A stretch of 64,000 bases of DNA from Clostridium sp. D33t1_170424_F3 (GCF_015667585.1 NZ_JADPEG010000003.1:1-64000), one strand, 5' to 3'; counted from the stretch's first letter, positions 28,822 through 38,175 are shown. Translations and numbers: made by a program. The notes: a model not told the origin generated them from the sequence alone.

Positions 28822-28834
28822 AGGAGGGATTCGG

Positions 28835-29362
28835 TTGGAGCAAAACACACAATTGACAGTCAGCTTTCTGCCCACACGGCAGGATTACGCCGACTATCAG
28901 CTCGCCGCGGTCGAGGCGGCGGCCAGTCCCGGAGAACGGCTCGCGCTGCGTGCCGTTGGGTTCCTGATGGTCATTACCGGGTTCGTCCTTTGCCTTTTTT
29001 TCGGGTTGGGGGACCCGTACAACACCCTGCTGTGTTCCCTGCTGGTGCTGGCGGGGCTTGCCGTAGGGTTTTATCACGATTCGATCCAGCCGTTGTTTGT
29101 GCGGAGCAGGGCGCAGTCGTTTTTTGACCGCGCACAGGAACGCATGACCGCGCAGACGCTGCTGTTCTATGAGGATCGCGCGGAAATCCGGTCCGACCGG
29201 TATGAGGCCGCGCTCCCTTATACGCTGCTGTACGGCGCGTATGAGGATAAAAATCTCTTTTTGCTGCGGTTGGGGCCGTGGGAGTCCCGGTATGTCCCCA
29301 AACGCGCGCTGTCCGGTGAAGAATGCGAGGCGCTGCACCGGCTGCTGGAAAAAAGCTTATAG
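28835..29362 (+). CDS. YcxB-like membrane protein
   Basis: A 175-residue protein, paralogous in build to the gene before it: soluble start (QLTVSFLPTRQDYADYQLAA), two membrane helices (about 40-60 and 64-82), and a C-terminal YcxB-like domain (TLLFYEDRAEIRSDRYEAAL, then YVPKRALSGEECEALHRLL). It starts with TTG at 28835; AAAGGAGGG is six bases upstream, 13 bp after the previous stop, so the pair is cotranscribed. gyrA follows 71 bp later. Function unknown. Confidence 0.75.
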   Translation: MEQNTQLTVSFLPTRQDYADYQLAAVEAAASPGERLALRAVGFLMVITGFVLCLFFGLGDPYNTLLCSLLVLAGLAVGFYHDSIQPLFVRSRAQSFFDRAQERMTAQTLLFYEDRAEIRSDRYEAALPYTLLYGAYEDKNLFLLRLGPWESRYVPKRALSGEECEALHRLLEKSL

Positions 29363-29433
29363 GAAAAATTCGTACGGTAAAAGCATCCATCAAAGCGGAG
29401 GATTGTTCCCCGCAGGAAAGGGTTGGTTTCTAA

Positions 29434-31977
29434 ATGGAAGAAATGCAGGAAAATAACCGGATTATTAATGTGGACCTGGAAAAGGAAATGAAAAAATCCT
29501 TTCTGGACTACTCCATGTCCGTCATCGTGTCCCGCGCCCTGCCGGACGTGCGCGACGGCCTGAAGCCGGTACACAGAAGAATCCTCTATACGATGTATGA
29601 GAACAACTTATCCCCGGACAAGGCGTACCGCAAATGCGCGGATACCGTCGGTTCCGTTCTGGGACGTTACCACCCGCACGGCGACGCGTCCGTGTACGAC
29701 GCGCTGGTTCGTCTGGCGCAGGACTTCTCCATGCGTTATATGCTGGTGGACGGACACGGAAACTTCGGTTCCATCGACGGCGATCCCCCTGCGGCCTATC
29801 GTTATACGGAAAGCCGCATGAGCCATATTGCCGTGGAAATGCTGCAGGACATCGATAAGGATACCGTCGATTTCATGCCGAACTACGACGACCGCCTGAA
29901 AGAGCCCGCCGTTCTGCCCAGCCATTTCCCAAACCTGCTGGTCAACGGCTCCACGGGCATCGCGGTCGGCATGGCGACGAACATCCCGCCGCACAACATG
30001 GGCGAAGTCATCGATGGCATGTGCTGTGTGATCGACAACCCCGACGCGACGCTGGACGACCTGATGCAGCATATCAAAGGCCCGGACTTCCCCACCGGCG
30101 CGATCATCATGGGCCGTGCGGGCATCCGCGCCGCCTACGCGACGGGCCGCGGCCGCATCACCGTGCGCGCCCGCGCGGAGATCGAAGAAGAAAAGAACGG
30201 CCGGTACCACATCATCGTCACGGAGCTGCCGTATCAGGTCAACAAGGCGCGGCTGATTGAGAACATCGCCACGCTGATTAAGGAGAAGCGTCTTGACGGC
30301 ATCTCCAATATCGAGGACCATTCCGACCGCGAGGGGATGCGCATTGTAATTACCGTGAAGCGCGACGCGTCCCCGCAGATCGTATTGAATAAGCTGTATT
30401 CGTTCACACAGATGCAGACGACCTTCGGCGTAATCATGCTGGCGATCGTCAACGGCGAGCCGAAGACCCTGACGCTCAAGCAGATTCTAGACGAGTACAT
30501 CAACTTCCAGGTGGACGTCGTTACCCGCCGCACGCAGTTTGAGCTGAAAAAGGCGGAGGACCGCGCGCATATCCTGGAGGGCTTGCAGATAGCCGTCGAT
30601 AACATTGACGAGGTTATCAATATCATCCGGTCGTCCAAGGACCGCTCCAACGCCAGACAGAGGCTGACGGAGCGCTTCGGCCTGGACGATGTGCAGACGC
30701 AGGCCATCGTACAGATGCAGCTGGGCGCGCTGACCGGTCTGGACCGCCAGAAGCTGGAGGACGAGCTGAACGCCCTGCTGGCAAAGATCGCGGATTTGAA
30801 GGATATTCTGAGCAACGGCGACCGCCTGCTGGCGATTGTCAAGGAAGAGGCGCTGGAGGTCAAAAAGAAGTTTAACGACGAGCGCCGCACGGAGATTGCC
30901 GCCATCAGCGGCGAGGTCGACATCGAGGACCTGATCCCCGAGGAGGAGTGCGTCCTCACGCTGACGAACTTCGGGTATGTCAAGCGCCAGAAGACCGACA
31001 CCTACCGCACCCAGCGGCGCGGCGGGCGCGGCGTGTCCGGCATGACCCGCCGGGAGGAGGACGTGGCGACGGAGATGTTTGTCATCAACAGCCACGACTA
31101 TGTCATGTTCTTCAGCGACCTGGGCCGCGTCTACCGTTTGAAGTGCTACGAGGTGCCGGAGGGCTCCCGTACCAGCAAGGGAATGAACATCGCGAACCTG
31201 CTGCCGATTTCGCCGGACGAGCGCGTCACGTCGATGATCCGCGTGCCGCAGTTCGACGAGGAAAGTTATCTGGTCATGGTCACCCGCAACGGTATCATCA
31301 AGCGCACGCCGCTTGATGCGTATAACACCACCCGCAAAGGCGGCGTAATCGGTATTGACCTGGACGAGGGCGACGAGCTCTGCTGGGTCCGTATGACCAA
31401 CGGCAGCGACGAGCTGATGGTTGCGACAAAGAAGGGCATGGCGATCCGCTTCCGTGAAACAGATGTGCGCGCCATGGGCCGCACCGCGCGCGGCGTGAAG
31501 GCGCTGACGCTCAAAGAGGGCGACTGCGTCGTCGGCATGAGCATCCTGCGCGAGGGCGGATTGGTGCTGACGGTCAGCGAGACCGGCTACGGCCGCTTGT
31601 CCTCCATCGACGACTACCGCATCCAGTCGCGCGGCGGCAAGGGATTGACCAACTACCATGTGGAAAAATACGGGGACGTTGCCGCCATCAAGGTGGTCGA
31701 CCTGGACGACGATATTATCCTGATTGCAAGCGACGGCGTGATCATCCGCATCCGCGCCAATTCGATCCGCGAATGCGCAAGGCCCAGCAAAGGTGTGCGC
31801 GTCATGCGCCTAACCGGGGGCAGCCGCGTCGTGACGCTGGCCCGCACCGCGCATGAGGAGGACGAAGACGAGGCGGATGAACTTCCCGAAGACGACGGCG
31901 ACGCCAACGACGGCGCGCTGACGCCCGAAGAGATGGAACAGGAGGCCGCCGGTTCCGACGCGCCTGCGGAAGAATAA
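29434..31977 (+). CDS. gyrA: DNA gyrase subunit A
   Basis: An 847-residue GyrA: winged-helix breakage-reunion domain with catalytic Tyr124 ([10 protein letters not shown]), coiled-coil gate, and C-terminal beta-pinwheel with the GyrA box QRRGGRG near 527, which defines gyrase rather than topoisomerase IV. The quinolone-determining region reads [17 protein letters not shown]: alanine (A85) stands at the E. coli Ser83 position, while Asp89 (Asp87) is kept. The last 40 residues are an acidic tail. It forms a heterotetramer with GyrB encoded upstream. Confidence 0.98.
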   Translation: MEEMQENNRIINVDLEKEMKKSFLDYSMSVIVSRALPDVRDGLKPVHRRILYTMYENNLSPDKAYRKCADTVGSVLGRYHPHGDASVYDALVRLAQDFSMRYMLVDGHGNFGSIDGDPPAAYRYTESRMSHIAVEMLQDIDKDTVDFMPNYDDRLKEPAVLPSHFPNLLVNGSTGIAVGMATNIPPHNMGEVIDGMCCVIDNPDATLDDLMQHIKGPDFPTGAIIMGRAGIRAAYATGRGRITVRARAEIEEEKNGRYHIIVTELPYQVNKARLIENIATLIKEKRLDGISNIEDHSDREGMRIVITVKRDASPQIVLNKLYSFTQMQTTFGVIMLAIVNGEPKTLTLKQILDEYINFQVDVVTRRTQFELKKAEDRAHILEGLQIAVDNIDEVINIIRSSKDRSNARQRLTERFGLDDVQTQAIVQMQLGALTGLDRQKLEDELNALLAKIADLKDILSNGDRLLAIVKEEALEVKKKFNDERRTEIAAISGEVDIEDLIPEEECVLTLTNFGYVKRQKTDTYRTQRRGGRGVSGMTRREEDVATEMFVINSHDYVMFFSDLGRVYRLKCYEVPEGSRTSKGMNIANLLPISPDERVTSMIRVPQFDEESYLVMVTRNGIIKRTPLDAYNTTRKGGVIGIDLDEGDELCWVRMTNGSDELMVATKKGMAIRFRETDVRAMGRTARGVKALTLKEGDCVVGMSILREGGLVLTVSETGYGRLSSIDDYRIQSRGGKGLTNYHVEKYGDVAAIKVVDLDDDIILIASDGVIIRIRANSIRECARPSKGVRVMRLTGGSRVVTLARTAHEEDEDEADELPEDDGDANDGALTPEEMEQEAAGSDAPAEE

Positions 31978-31990
31978 AGGGGGCTTGCGT

Positions 31991-32647
31991 ATGAAAAAAC
32001 AGCTTTTGGTTTCCTTACTGGCAGTTTGTATCGCTGCGTCCCTGTTTGCGGGCTGTACCAATCAGCAGAAACCGGAACCGGCGCCGGACAGTTCCGCGCC
32101 GCCGGTTTCCTCCAGCGGCGCGCCCTCGAGCAGCGTCGAGGGCACAGTAGACGGGGAATCCTCCAGTGAAACGCCGGTTTCCTCTGTTCCCCCCGCCTCT
32201 CAGCCGGCGGAGAGCAGCCCGGGTCAGGTTTTGCCTGTGGAGACGGACGACAAGGGATTTGATGCGAAATTCAGGAATAATCCCATCGACAAGGCCTATA
32301 TCAAAGACAACAACAACGCGATTTCCAACCGCGATATGGTCGAGGTTTCCGACAAGTACGCGGAAATCTGGAAAAAAGAGGTTTCCTCCGCCTACGAAAA
32401 ACTTCTGGAAAAAGTGTCCGCCGACCGCTGCGAGACGCTGAAAACGGAACAAAAGGCCTGGAGCGACGGCACGGAATCGGCGCTCCGGGAGATCGAAGAG
32501 GAAGCTGCCGCCGTTGGCGGCACCATGGCGCAGGTAGACGCGTCCAGCCGTGTGATGGATTATTACCGCAGCCGGGCCGCAAAGCTGTATGAGGAATTGT
32601 ATGCGGTGGACCCCGACTATGCATATGATTTTTCTGAAAACAGCTAG
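31991..32647 (+). CDS. Ser/Pro-rich lipoprotein with LprI-like C-terminal region
   Basis: A 218-residue secreted lipoprotein: signal peptide and lipobox LFAG-C with Cys22, a Ser/Pro-rich linker (about 25-85), and a helical C-terminal domain (TEQKAWSDGTESALREIEEE, then GGTMAQVDASSRVMDYYRSR) whose layout recalls the DUF1311/LprI family; that match is tentative. The ATG at 31991 has GGGGG seven bases upstream, 13 bp after gyrA, so it is probably cotranscribed with it. The stop is followed at once by the GACC-TCC-GGTC edge hairpin of repeat copy 6. Confidence 0.75.
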   Translation: MKKQLLVSLLAVCIAASLFAGCTNQQKPEPAPDSSAPPVSSSGAPSSSVEGTVDGESSSETPVSSVPPASQPAESSPGQVLPVETDDKGFDAKFRNNPIDKAYIKDNNNAISNRDMVEVSDKYAEIWKKEVSSAYEKLLEKVSADRCETLKTEQKAWSDGTESALREIEEEAAAVGGTMAQVDASSRVMDYYRSRAAKLYEELYAVDPDYAYDFSENS

Positions 32648-33550
32648 ACCTCCGGTCGGGACGGCCCAGACGTGCAACGTCTTTCGCGCCTCCGGCGGTT
32701 TTCCCAGTAGGCTTATATAAAAAATAATCTTTGGTGAAGTATTGTGGTGGGACGGACGGGACAAGCTCCCGGGGCTTTTTACCTTACAGGTACTGGCCAA
32801 AATGCGTTTTTCCGCTTTTCTGAAAAGCGGCGAGATCAAAGGGCGGCGCCCTTTGCCGTTCTCCGCAGAGAACGGAACTCTCTTCCTGAGAAGAGCGAGT
32901 GGGAACGAGTGATAGAGTCCTTTGCGAGGCAGGGAGCTGCCTCTGGGGCTTTTCTTTGGTTCCCCGGCTTTCGCCGGGGATTTTCGTCGCTTTGAAAAGC
33001 GACAGCAAAAACTTTTTACTTTAAAAAAGTAAAACAAATTTTACTAAAATAATTTTTATATTTATTGCAGAATCAATGAAGTTCTTTGATTTTGGAAAGC
33101 TAAAGAAATTTTATTGCATAAACAACATTTCTTCTAAAACTTTCATTCTACTGCATTGTTATAGTTCTACTTATCATTGCATAAGCAACTTATATTTATA
33201 TTTCTTATCAAGTATTTAAAATCAATTGCATGTGAAATCATACAACCTAATTACGCTTTTAATAAAGCGTGCAAAAACCGCTGGTTGCCCTCATGCCGGG
33301 CGGCACTTACTTTTCGTCTTGCCACAAAAGTAAGCAAAAGCACGCGAAGGGGGGCGTGAGAGCTGGGCTCCGGGTGGGTTCGACTCGCGCCCCCCTTCAC
33401 CCCCGGTATCCTCATATGCGTAAGTAGCTCAGGGAGGGCTGTGTGCGTTTCATTGCCGGCGGAGCTTTAGCTGAATTTTTTTCTTTTAAGCTTTTGGAAA
33501 ATTGTCGACAGAGATGCTTCATGGGAAATTGTTCTTTCAATTTTGACCCT
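32648..33550 (-). repeat. Hairpin-chain intergenic repeat, copy 6 (inverted)
   Basis: An inverted copy relative to the upstream gene: hairpin chain first (32805-33037), then AT spacer, then G-rich half (33270-33510). Stems include CCGCTTTT/AAAAGCGG, CAAAGGGC-GGC-GCCCTTTG, CCGTTCTC-CGCA-GAGAACGG, GAGGCAG-GGAG-CTGCCTC, CCCCGGC-TTTC-GCCGGGG and GTCGCTTT/AAAGCGAC. The stop-adjacent hairpin GACCTCCGGTC plus GACGT-GCA-ACGTC is at 32648-32710, although the unit is inverted. No gene in 32648-33585. Confidence 0.88.
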
Positions 33551-33585
33551 GTGTAGATGTGATTTTGTATATAAGGGGAATACAT

Positions 33586-34200
33586 ATGATATTGTGCTGT
33601 AAAGTCTGCGGCAATTTTTTTACCGCAAAGGATCCTCACGATTGTTGCGATTATTGCGGCGGATTGACGGAAGTTCTTTTTACAGATGAGGAGATTCAAG
33701 GGCTTTCTTCTGAGGATTTGTGGAGATCGGCAAAGACAGTCAGTGAAAAATATAAGGTACATAACCCTCTTTACAATAAAGATTTGTGGAGAATCAGGGA
33801 AGAAAGAGAATTTGAAAAAAGAAAACAGCAGATAAAAAAAGACCTCGAAGAAAGAACAGAAAAGTTCTATATCGATAATATGATGACAACAGGATATTCT
33901 TTTGACGGGTATAAAATCGTTTCCTATAATGGCGTCATATTTGGCGAGGTCGTATTGGGCACAGGTTTTCTTTCCGAGTTCGGCGCTTCTCTCTCCGACT
34001 TTTTTGGGATAGAATCCAATATGTTTGCGGATAAGCTGAAGAAGGCCAAACAAGCCGCAATTAAAAAGCTGGCGGGAGAAGCGATCCGCACAAGAAGCAA
34101 TGCGATCATCGGCATTGATATTGACTATATTACATTCTCCAACAACATGATGGGGGTTGTCGCAAATGGAACCGGGGTTACCATTGAAAAGATAGAGTAA
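33586..34200 (+). CDS. Zinc-ribbon YbjQ-like (heavy-metal-binding domain) protein
   Basis: A 204-residue protein. The N-terminus has CCKVC and CCDYCGG, a zinc-ribbon-like set of cysteines. A charged helical linker follows (about 60-95). The C-terminal 100 residues (SFDGYKIVSYNGVIFGEVVL, then ARTRSNAIIGIDIDY-like IRTRSNAIIGIDIDY) match the YbjQ/DUF74 fold, which forms pentamers of unknown function. AAGGGGAA is just before the ATG at 33586. Composition is clearly more AT-rich than its neighbours, suggesting transfer. Confidence 0.8.
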   Translation: MILCCKVCGNFFTAKDPHDCCDYCGGLTEVLFTDEEIQGLSSEDLWRSAKTVSEKYKVHNPLYNKDLWRIREEREFEKRKQQIKKDLEERTEKFYIDNMMTTGYSFDGYKIVSYNGVIFGEVVLGTGFLSEFGASLSDFFGIESNMFADKLKKAKQAAIKKLAGEAIRTRSNAIIGIDIDYITFSNNMMGVVANGTGVTIEKIE

Positions 34201-34343
34201 GAGAACGAACGCTCTTTGCAATCAATCATCTGAACCTTAACTTGAAAAAGCGGGAAAACCGTTTTGCTGCGCAGCGACCACAGGTAAACTTTTAGTATTA
34301 TCCACAGAGTTTTCAACCGAATGCTGAATATGTCAATTTACAG

Positions 34344-34367
34344 CCGGAAAATCCGGATGTTTTTTAT
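34344..34367 (+). terminator. Probable terminator; rest of 34201-34507 regulatory
   Basis: CCGGA-AAA-TCCGG is followed by ATGTTTTTTATT. Upstream, 34298-34306 is a perfect TTATCCACA, a DnaA box outside the origin, and GAAAATC/GATTTTC follows at about 34377-34394. Otherwise the 307-bp gap shows no gene. Confidence 0.6.
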
Positions 34368-34507
34368 TACATTAAGAAAATCATCAGATTTTCAACCTCT
34401 GAACGTAACAAAAAATCTCTTTATGCCGGATTAACCGGAACGCGCTCAGAAACCGAAATGACATAGCTGTTTTTTATACGAATTGTAGAGAGAGGAAGGC
34501 CGATTTT

Positions 34508-35053
34508 ATGAAACTGACGGAAAAAAAGCTGGATCGCACAGAGATTTATCAGGGCCGCATCATCGACATGTTTGTAGATGACGTGGAGCTGGAAAACGGC
34601 GCAAAGGCGAAACGAGAGGTTGTTTCCCATCCGGGCGGCGTAAGCGTTGCGGCGCTGACTGATCAGAATGAGCTGCTGTTTGTCCGCCAGTACCGGTATC
34701 CCTATGGACAGGTCGTGCTGGAAACGCCCGCGGGAAAGCTGGAACGCGGAGAAGACCCGCTTGAGGCGGGCAAGCGCGAGCAGAAAGAGGAAACCGGAAC
34801 GACGGCAGAACAATACCTCAACCTGGGAAAGCTCTACCCCACGCCCGGTTATTGTGACGAGATTATTCACCTGTACGCCTGCCGTGTGACCGGCTTCGGG
34901 GAAACGCACTTTGATGAAGACGAATTTCTGGAAGTCGAGCGCATTCCACTCGACAAGGCCGTCGAAATGGTCATGAACAACGAAATCATGGACGCCAAAA
35001 CACAGGTTCTGATTTTAAAGACTGCGCGCCTTGTAGCGGAAGGAAAACTTTAA
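34508..35053 (+). CDS. ADP-ribose pyrophosphatase-type NUDIX hydrolase
   Basis: A 181-residue NUDIX protein of the ADP-ribose pyrophosphatase group. The Nudix box starts at GKLERGEDPLEAGKREQKEE and continues TG around residues 77-98, with the catalytic glutamates present; a Gln occupies the usual hydrophobic position after RE. LYPTPGYCDEIIHLYACRV downstream is typical of ADPRases, which cleave ADP-ribose to AMP and ribose-5-phosphate. GAGAGGAAGG lies upstream of the ATG. It stands alone between AT-rich gaps. Confidence 0.92.
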   Translation: MKLTEKKLDRTEIYQGRIIDMFVDDVELENGAKAKREVVSHPGGVSVAALTDQNELLFVRQYRYPYGQVVLETPAGKLERGEDPLEAGKREQKEETGTTAEQYLNLGKLYPTPGYCDEIIHLYACRVTGFGETHFDEDEFLEVERIPLDKAVEMVMNNEIMDAKTQVLILKTARLVAEGKL

Positions 35054-35447
35054 CGATTTGTATAATCGGCAATATTTATAACAGAAATCCCCTCTTTTCG
35101 CGTGAAATCGACGGCATATCGGGTATGCCGCTGTCTTTGAAGCGGATCACAGATGCAACTGCCAGTGGTTCAAAATAAGCGTCCGTTGGAATAGTCCTGT
35201 ATGGACTGGAACAAATAGACTCATATATGTTGTCAGGCCGAATGAAAAAGGGCTGTACGATTCCTTCTCAGCGTTACAAACCATTGTAAACAGTAAACTG
35301 ATTGTATAAAATGAATATGTTATTACAAAATAGAGGGGTTGCAGCGAGGCTTAATGTGTTTGTGTAATTATAATCAGCGTATCCCGGATTTTATTTCTTA
35401 CTTCCGGTATGCGTAAATACATGGTAGTTTGAAAGGGTGTGGACGCA
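35054..35447. other. Intergenic stretch without recognised content
   Basis: This 394-bp gap contains one clear hairpin, CGGCATA-TCGGG-TATGCCG (about 35111-35129), not followed by a T run. Otherwise I see no gene, riboswitch or repeat family member in it. Confidence 0.5.
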
Positions 35448-35792
35448 GTGAAAAAAGTGAAAATTACCGTATTGAAGACGACGCTGGATCAGGAACTGGC
35501 GAATGAATACGGCGCGGAGGGTTTGACCGCCTGCCCCATGCTGATGGAAGGCCAGGAATTTTACGCCGATTACGCCAAGCCGGATGGTTTCTGCGACGAG
35601 GCGTGGAAAGCAATCTATCAGTATGTGTTTGCCCTTTCGCACGGCGCGGATCAGGAACTGTTCTATTACGGCGACTGGATCCGGAAACCGGGCGTCGCGA
35701 TTTGCAGCTGCAACGATGGCCTTCGCCCTGTCATTTTCAAATTGGAATCAACGGACGAAGACTCCCAAATGGAATACATACCGGTTCGATAA
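35448..35792 (+). CDS. TIGR04076 family protein
   Basis: A 114-residue protein starting KKVKITVLKTTLDQELANEY and carrying ACPMLMEGQEFYADYAKPDG and PGVAICSCNDGLRPVIFKLE, the conserved pattern of the TIGR04076 family with its cysteines. The function of this family is not known. GAAAGGG ten bases upstream favours the GTG at 35448 over the GTG at 35439. A terminator follows at 35821. Confidence 0.85.
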   Translation: MKKVKITVLKTTLDQELANEYGAEGLTACPMLMEGQEFYADYAKPDGFCDEAWKAIYQYVFALSHGADQELFYYGDWIRKPGVAICSCNDGLRPVIFKLESTDEDSQMEYIPVR

Positions 35793-35820
35793 AACATGTG
35801 CAAAAATAAACAGACAGTAA

Positions 35821-35850
35821 ACGGCGGCTTTTCGGGCTGTCGTTTTTTAT
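35821..35850 (+). terminator. Terminator after the TIGR04076 gene
   Basis: ACGGCGGC-TTTTCGG-GCTGTCGT (8 bp with two G-T pairs) is followed by TTTTTTATTTT. It ends immediately before the riboswitch. Confidence 0.8.
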
Positions 35851-35852
35851 TT

Positions 35853-35993
35853 TGGCGGAAACACGTTTTCCCACCGTTGCCTGTCAGGATAAAGTTCCGG
35901 AACGTATTCCGGTTGTCCCGCCACTGTGTTTTATCTTAGCTACCCTGTGAATATCAAAAGGCATCTTATGAAAGCCTGCCGGGGAAACCGCCT
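35853..35993 (+). ncRNA. Cobalamin-type riboswitch upstream of MATE transporter
   Basis: The core CCGGAACGTATTCCGG then TTGTCCCGCCACTGTG matches the cobalamin aptamer (CCGG-loop-CCGG, GTCCCGCCACTGTG). GAAAGCCTGCC at the 3' side corresponds to the B12 box. P1 can close with GGCGG (35854-35858) and CCGCC (35988-35992). The B12 box is less perfect than in classical examples. The next gene is the MATE transporter 198 bp downstream, but a strong promoter lies in between. Confidence 0.72.
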
Positions 35994-36094
35994 TTTGTGA
36001 AGGGTGCAAATTCAGTTTTAGATGACTTTTACTGAAAGCCGCCATGTGTGTTTGATATACTGTGTTTTTACAAGAGGCGTCGTGCATCCCAAAT

Positions 36095-36123
36095 TTGCAT
36101 TTACCCGCCGCGTGTTCTATAAT
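36095..36123 (+). promoter_or_regulatory. Strong sigma-A-type promoter before the MATE gene
   Basis: TTGCAT (36095-36100), a 17-bp spacer and a perfect TATAAT (36118-36123), 67 bp upstream of the MATE start. It lies downstream of the riboswitch, so part of the expression may bypass it. Confidence 0.7.
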
Positions 36124-36190
36124 AGTCTCCTGGAAAACAACGACAGATTCCGACAAAGGGACCTGCCTATTTTGAAATGCGGGTGAAGTG

Positions 36191-37522
36191 ATGTTCTCAA
36201 GAAGAGATTTATCCCGGCTGCTGGTTCCATTGATCGTCGAGCAGATTCTGGCGGTTCTGGTCGGGATGGCGGACGTGGTGATGGTCGCGGCGGTGGGAGA
36301 AGCGGCGGTCTCCGGCGTTTCGCTGGTGGATTCCATCAGCCTGCTGATTATTCAGCTGCTCGCGGCGCTGGCGACAGGCGGCGCGGTGGTCTGCTCTCAA
36401 TGTCTGGGTCGGAAAGAATCCAAACAGGCGTGCGTCGCCGCCAATCAACTTCTATTGTCCACGTTTTTGCTCTCCGTTGTCATTATGGCAATCGCGCTGA
36501 TTGGAAGCAAACCGCTGCTCCGCCTGATCTTTGGCAATATCGCGCCGGACGTCATGCAAAACGCGGAAATTTACTTTTTTCTGTCTGCGCTGTCGTATCC
36601 CTTTCTTGCGATCTATAATTCCTGTGCGGCGCTGTACCGCTCCATGGGCAACTCCAAGGTATCCATGAAAACCTCCCTCTGCATGAACGGCATCAATATC
36701 GCGGGCAACGCCATCTGTGTGTTCGGCCTGCATATGGGAGTTGAAGGCGTGGGAATCCCAACGGTGATTTCCCGGGCAACCGCCGCGGTCATCATGCTGG
36801 TTATCGTCCGGAATGAAAGCAATGTGATTCATATCGACCGGAAACTGCAGCTGGGCTTTCATCCCTCCATGATTCGGAACATTCTGCGAATCGGTGTTCC
36901 CGCCGGGATGGAAAACAGCATGTTCCAGCTGGGGAAAATCCTGGTGCAAAGCCTTGTGGCTACACTCGGAACCGCGTCCATCGCGGGTTTTGCCGTTGCA
37001 GGCAACCTGGTCAATTTTGAGTACCTGCCGGGCACCGCGATTGGACTGGGAATGGTCACGGTGATCGGACAATGCGTCGGCGCAGGCGAATATGAACAGG
37101 CCAAAAGATATACAAAAAGCCTGATAAAGCTGAACTATCTCATCCTGGCGGTGCTGGCTGTTCTTCTCTCCCTGCTTGCCGGACCGCTCGTCAGTATTTA
37201 CAATCTGTCTCCAGAGGCGGCTTCCATTGCGGAGCAGCTCATCCTTGTGCACAGCGTGGCCATGCTGGTCTGGCCAATTTCCTTCGCGCTTCCCAATACG
37301 CTCCGCGCGGCGACAGACGTCAAATTTACGATGCTGACCTCGATCTTTTCAATGTGGGCGTTCCGCATCGGCATGAGTTACGTGCTGGTTTTGGTATGCG
37401 GTTGGGGCGTGATGGGCGTTTGGATCGCCATGTTTATCGATTGGACATTCCGCGCCGCTCTGTTTGCATGGCGCTTCCGCAGCGGCAAATGGATTGCGCA
37501 TTCCATCCCGGAGGCGAGTTAA
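36191..37522 (+). CDS. MATE family efflux transporter
   Basis: A 443-residue MATE transporter with 12 predicted membrane helices in two pseudo-repeats (LSRLLVPLIVEQILAVLVGM; NILRIGVPAGMENSMFQLGK). It exports cationic drugs or metabolites in exchange for Na+ or H+. The upstream cobalamin-type riboswitch suggests a link to corrinoid or B12-related compounds (inference). GTG at 36188 and ATG at 36191 are adjacent; the ATG is chosen, with GGGTGAAG before it. The substrate cannot be told from sequence. Confidence 0.92.
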   Translation: MFSRRDLSRLLVPLIVEQILAVLVGMADVVMVAAVGEAAVSGVSLVDSISLLIIQLLAALATGGAVVCSQCLGRKESKQACVAANQLLLSTFLLSVVIMAIALIGSKPLLRLIFGNIAPDVMQNAEIYFFLSALSYPFLAIYNSCAALYRSMGNSKVSMKTSLCMNGINIAGNAICVFGLHMGVEGVGIPTVISRATAAVIMLVIVRNESNVIHIDRKLQLGFHPSMIRNILRIGVPAGMENSMFQLGKILVQSLVATLGTASIAGFAVAGNLVNFEYLPGTAIGLGMVTVIGQCVGAGEYEQAKRYTKSLIKLNYLILAVLAVLLSLLAGPLVSIYNLSPEAASIAEQLILVHSVAMLVWPISFALPNTLRAATDVKFTMLTSIFSMWAFRIGMSYVLVLVCGWGVMGVWIAMFIDWTFRAALFAWRFRSGKWIAHSIPEAS

Positions 37523-37605
37523 TATCTTTCACACGGGCAATCCGTATTTCGCCTTGTCCCGCCATAGGGGCTGTGCTATAATGAATCCAGAGGGAGGGGA
37601 ATGAC

Positions 37606-38037
37606 ATGCTGGATCAAAATGATTTGCTTGCGATTGCGCAGTTGATGGATCAAAAGCTGGAACAGCGGTTTGCAGAGCAAGACCGGAAAATTGAACAGCG
37701 ATTCGCGGAGCAGGACCGGAAAATGGAAGAGCGGTTCGCGGAGCAGGATCGGAAAATTGAGGAGCGGTTCACAGAGCAAGACCGAAAGATTGAACAGAGA
37801 CTAACAAGTCAGGATCAAAAAATTGGAAGTTTAAAAACGGAAATGATTGAGCAGATGAATATCATCATCGAGTCCCGTGTGGAAAAGCAGATTCAACTGC
37901 TGGCGGAAGGCCATCGGGATATTTTGGAAAAGCTCCCCGAAGTCGATAAAGTCAGGGATTTGGAAGAGCGTGTCAGCACGCTGGAGACTATCACCAAAAT
38001 GCAACGGCAGGAACTGAACGCCATGAAAGGCGCGTAA
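37606..38037 (+). CDS. Hendecad-repeat coiled-coil protein
   Basis: A 143-residue, fully helical protein. Residues about 17-72 are five 11-residue repeats of the type EQRFAEQDRKI, encoded by 33-bp tandem repeats, followed by a second coiled coil (about 75-140). Hendecads give right-handed or straight coiled coils. GGGAGGGGAA precedes the ATG. No signal peptide or membrane segment is visible. Family members near gut Clostridia genes are annotated only as hypothetical; function unknown. Confidence 0.8.
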   Translation: MLDQNDLLAIAQLMDQKLEQRFAEQDRKIEQRFAEQDRKMEERFAEQDRKIEERFTEQDRKIEQRLTSQDQKIGSLKTEMIEQMNIIIESRVEKQIQLLAEGHRDILEKLPEVDKVRDLEERVSTLETITKMQRQELNAMKGA

Positions 38038-38056
38038 ATACATAGATTGCACAACC

Positions 38057-38088
38057 GCGCATGTGGGGCTTCCCGCGTGCGCTTTTTT
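38057..38088 (+). terminator. Terminator after the coiled-coil gene
   Basis: The GCGCA/TGCGC stem with an inner GTGGG/CCCGC pairing is followed by TTTTTTGTTTT. Confidence 0.85.
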
Positions 38089-38175
38089 GTTTTCTAGAAA
38101 CTTTTGTACAGGCAAATAGGGTACTATGAAAGCACTTGAATTCGTTGGCCCCATGAGGCCGGAAAGGCGGTACTT

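Noticed and set aside
36452-37252. Minus-strand frame inside the MATE gene
   Set aside because: Antisense shadow; the plus-strand protein has 12 membrane helices and MATE motifs.
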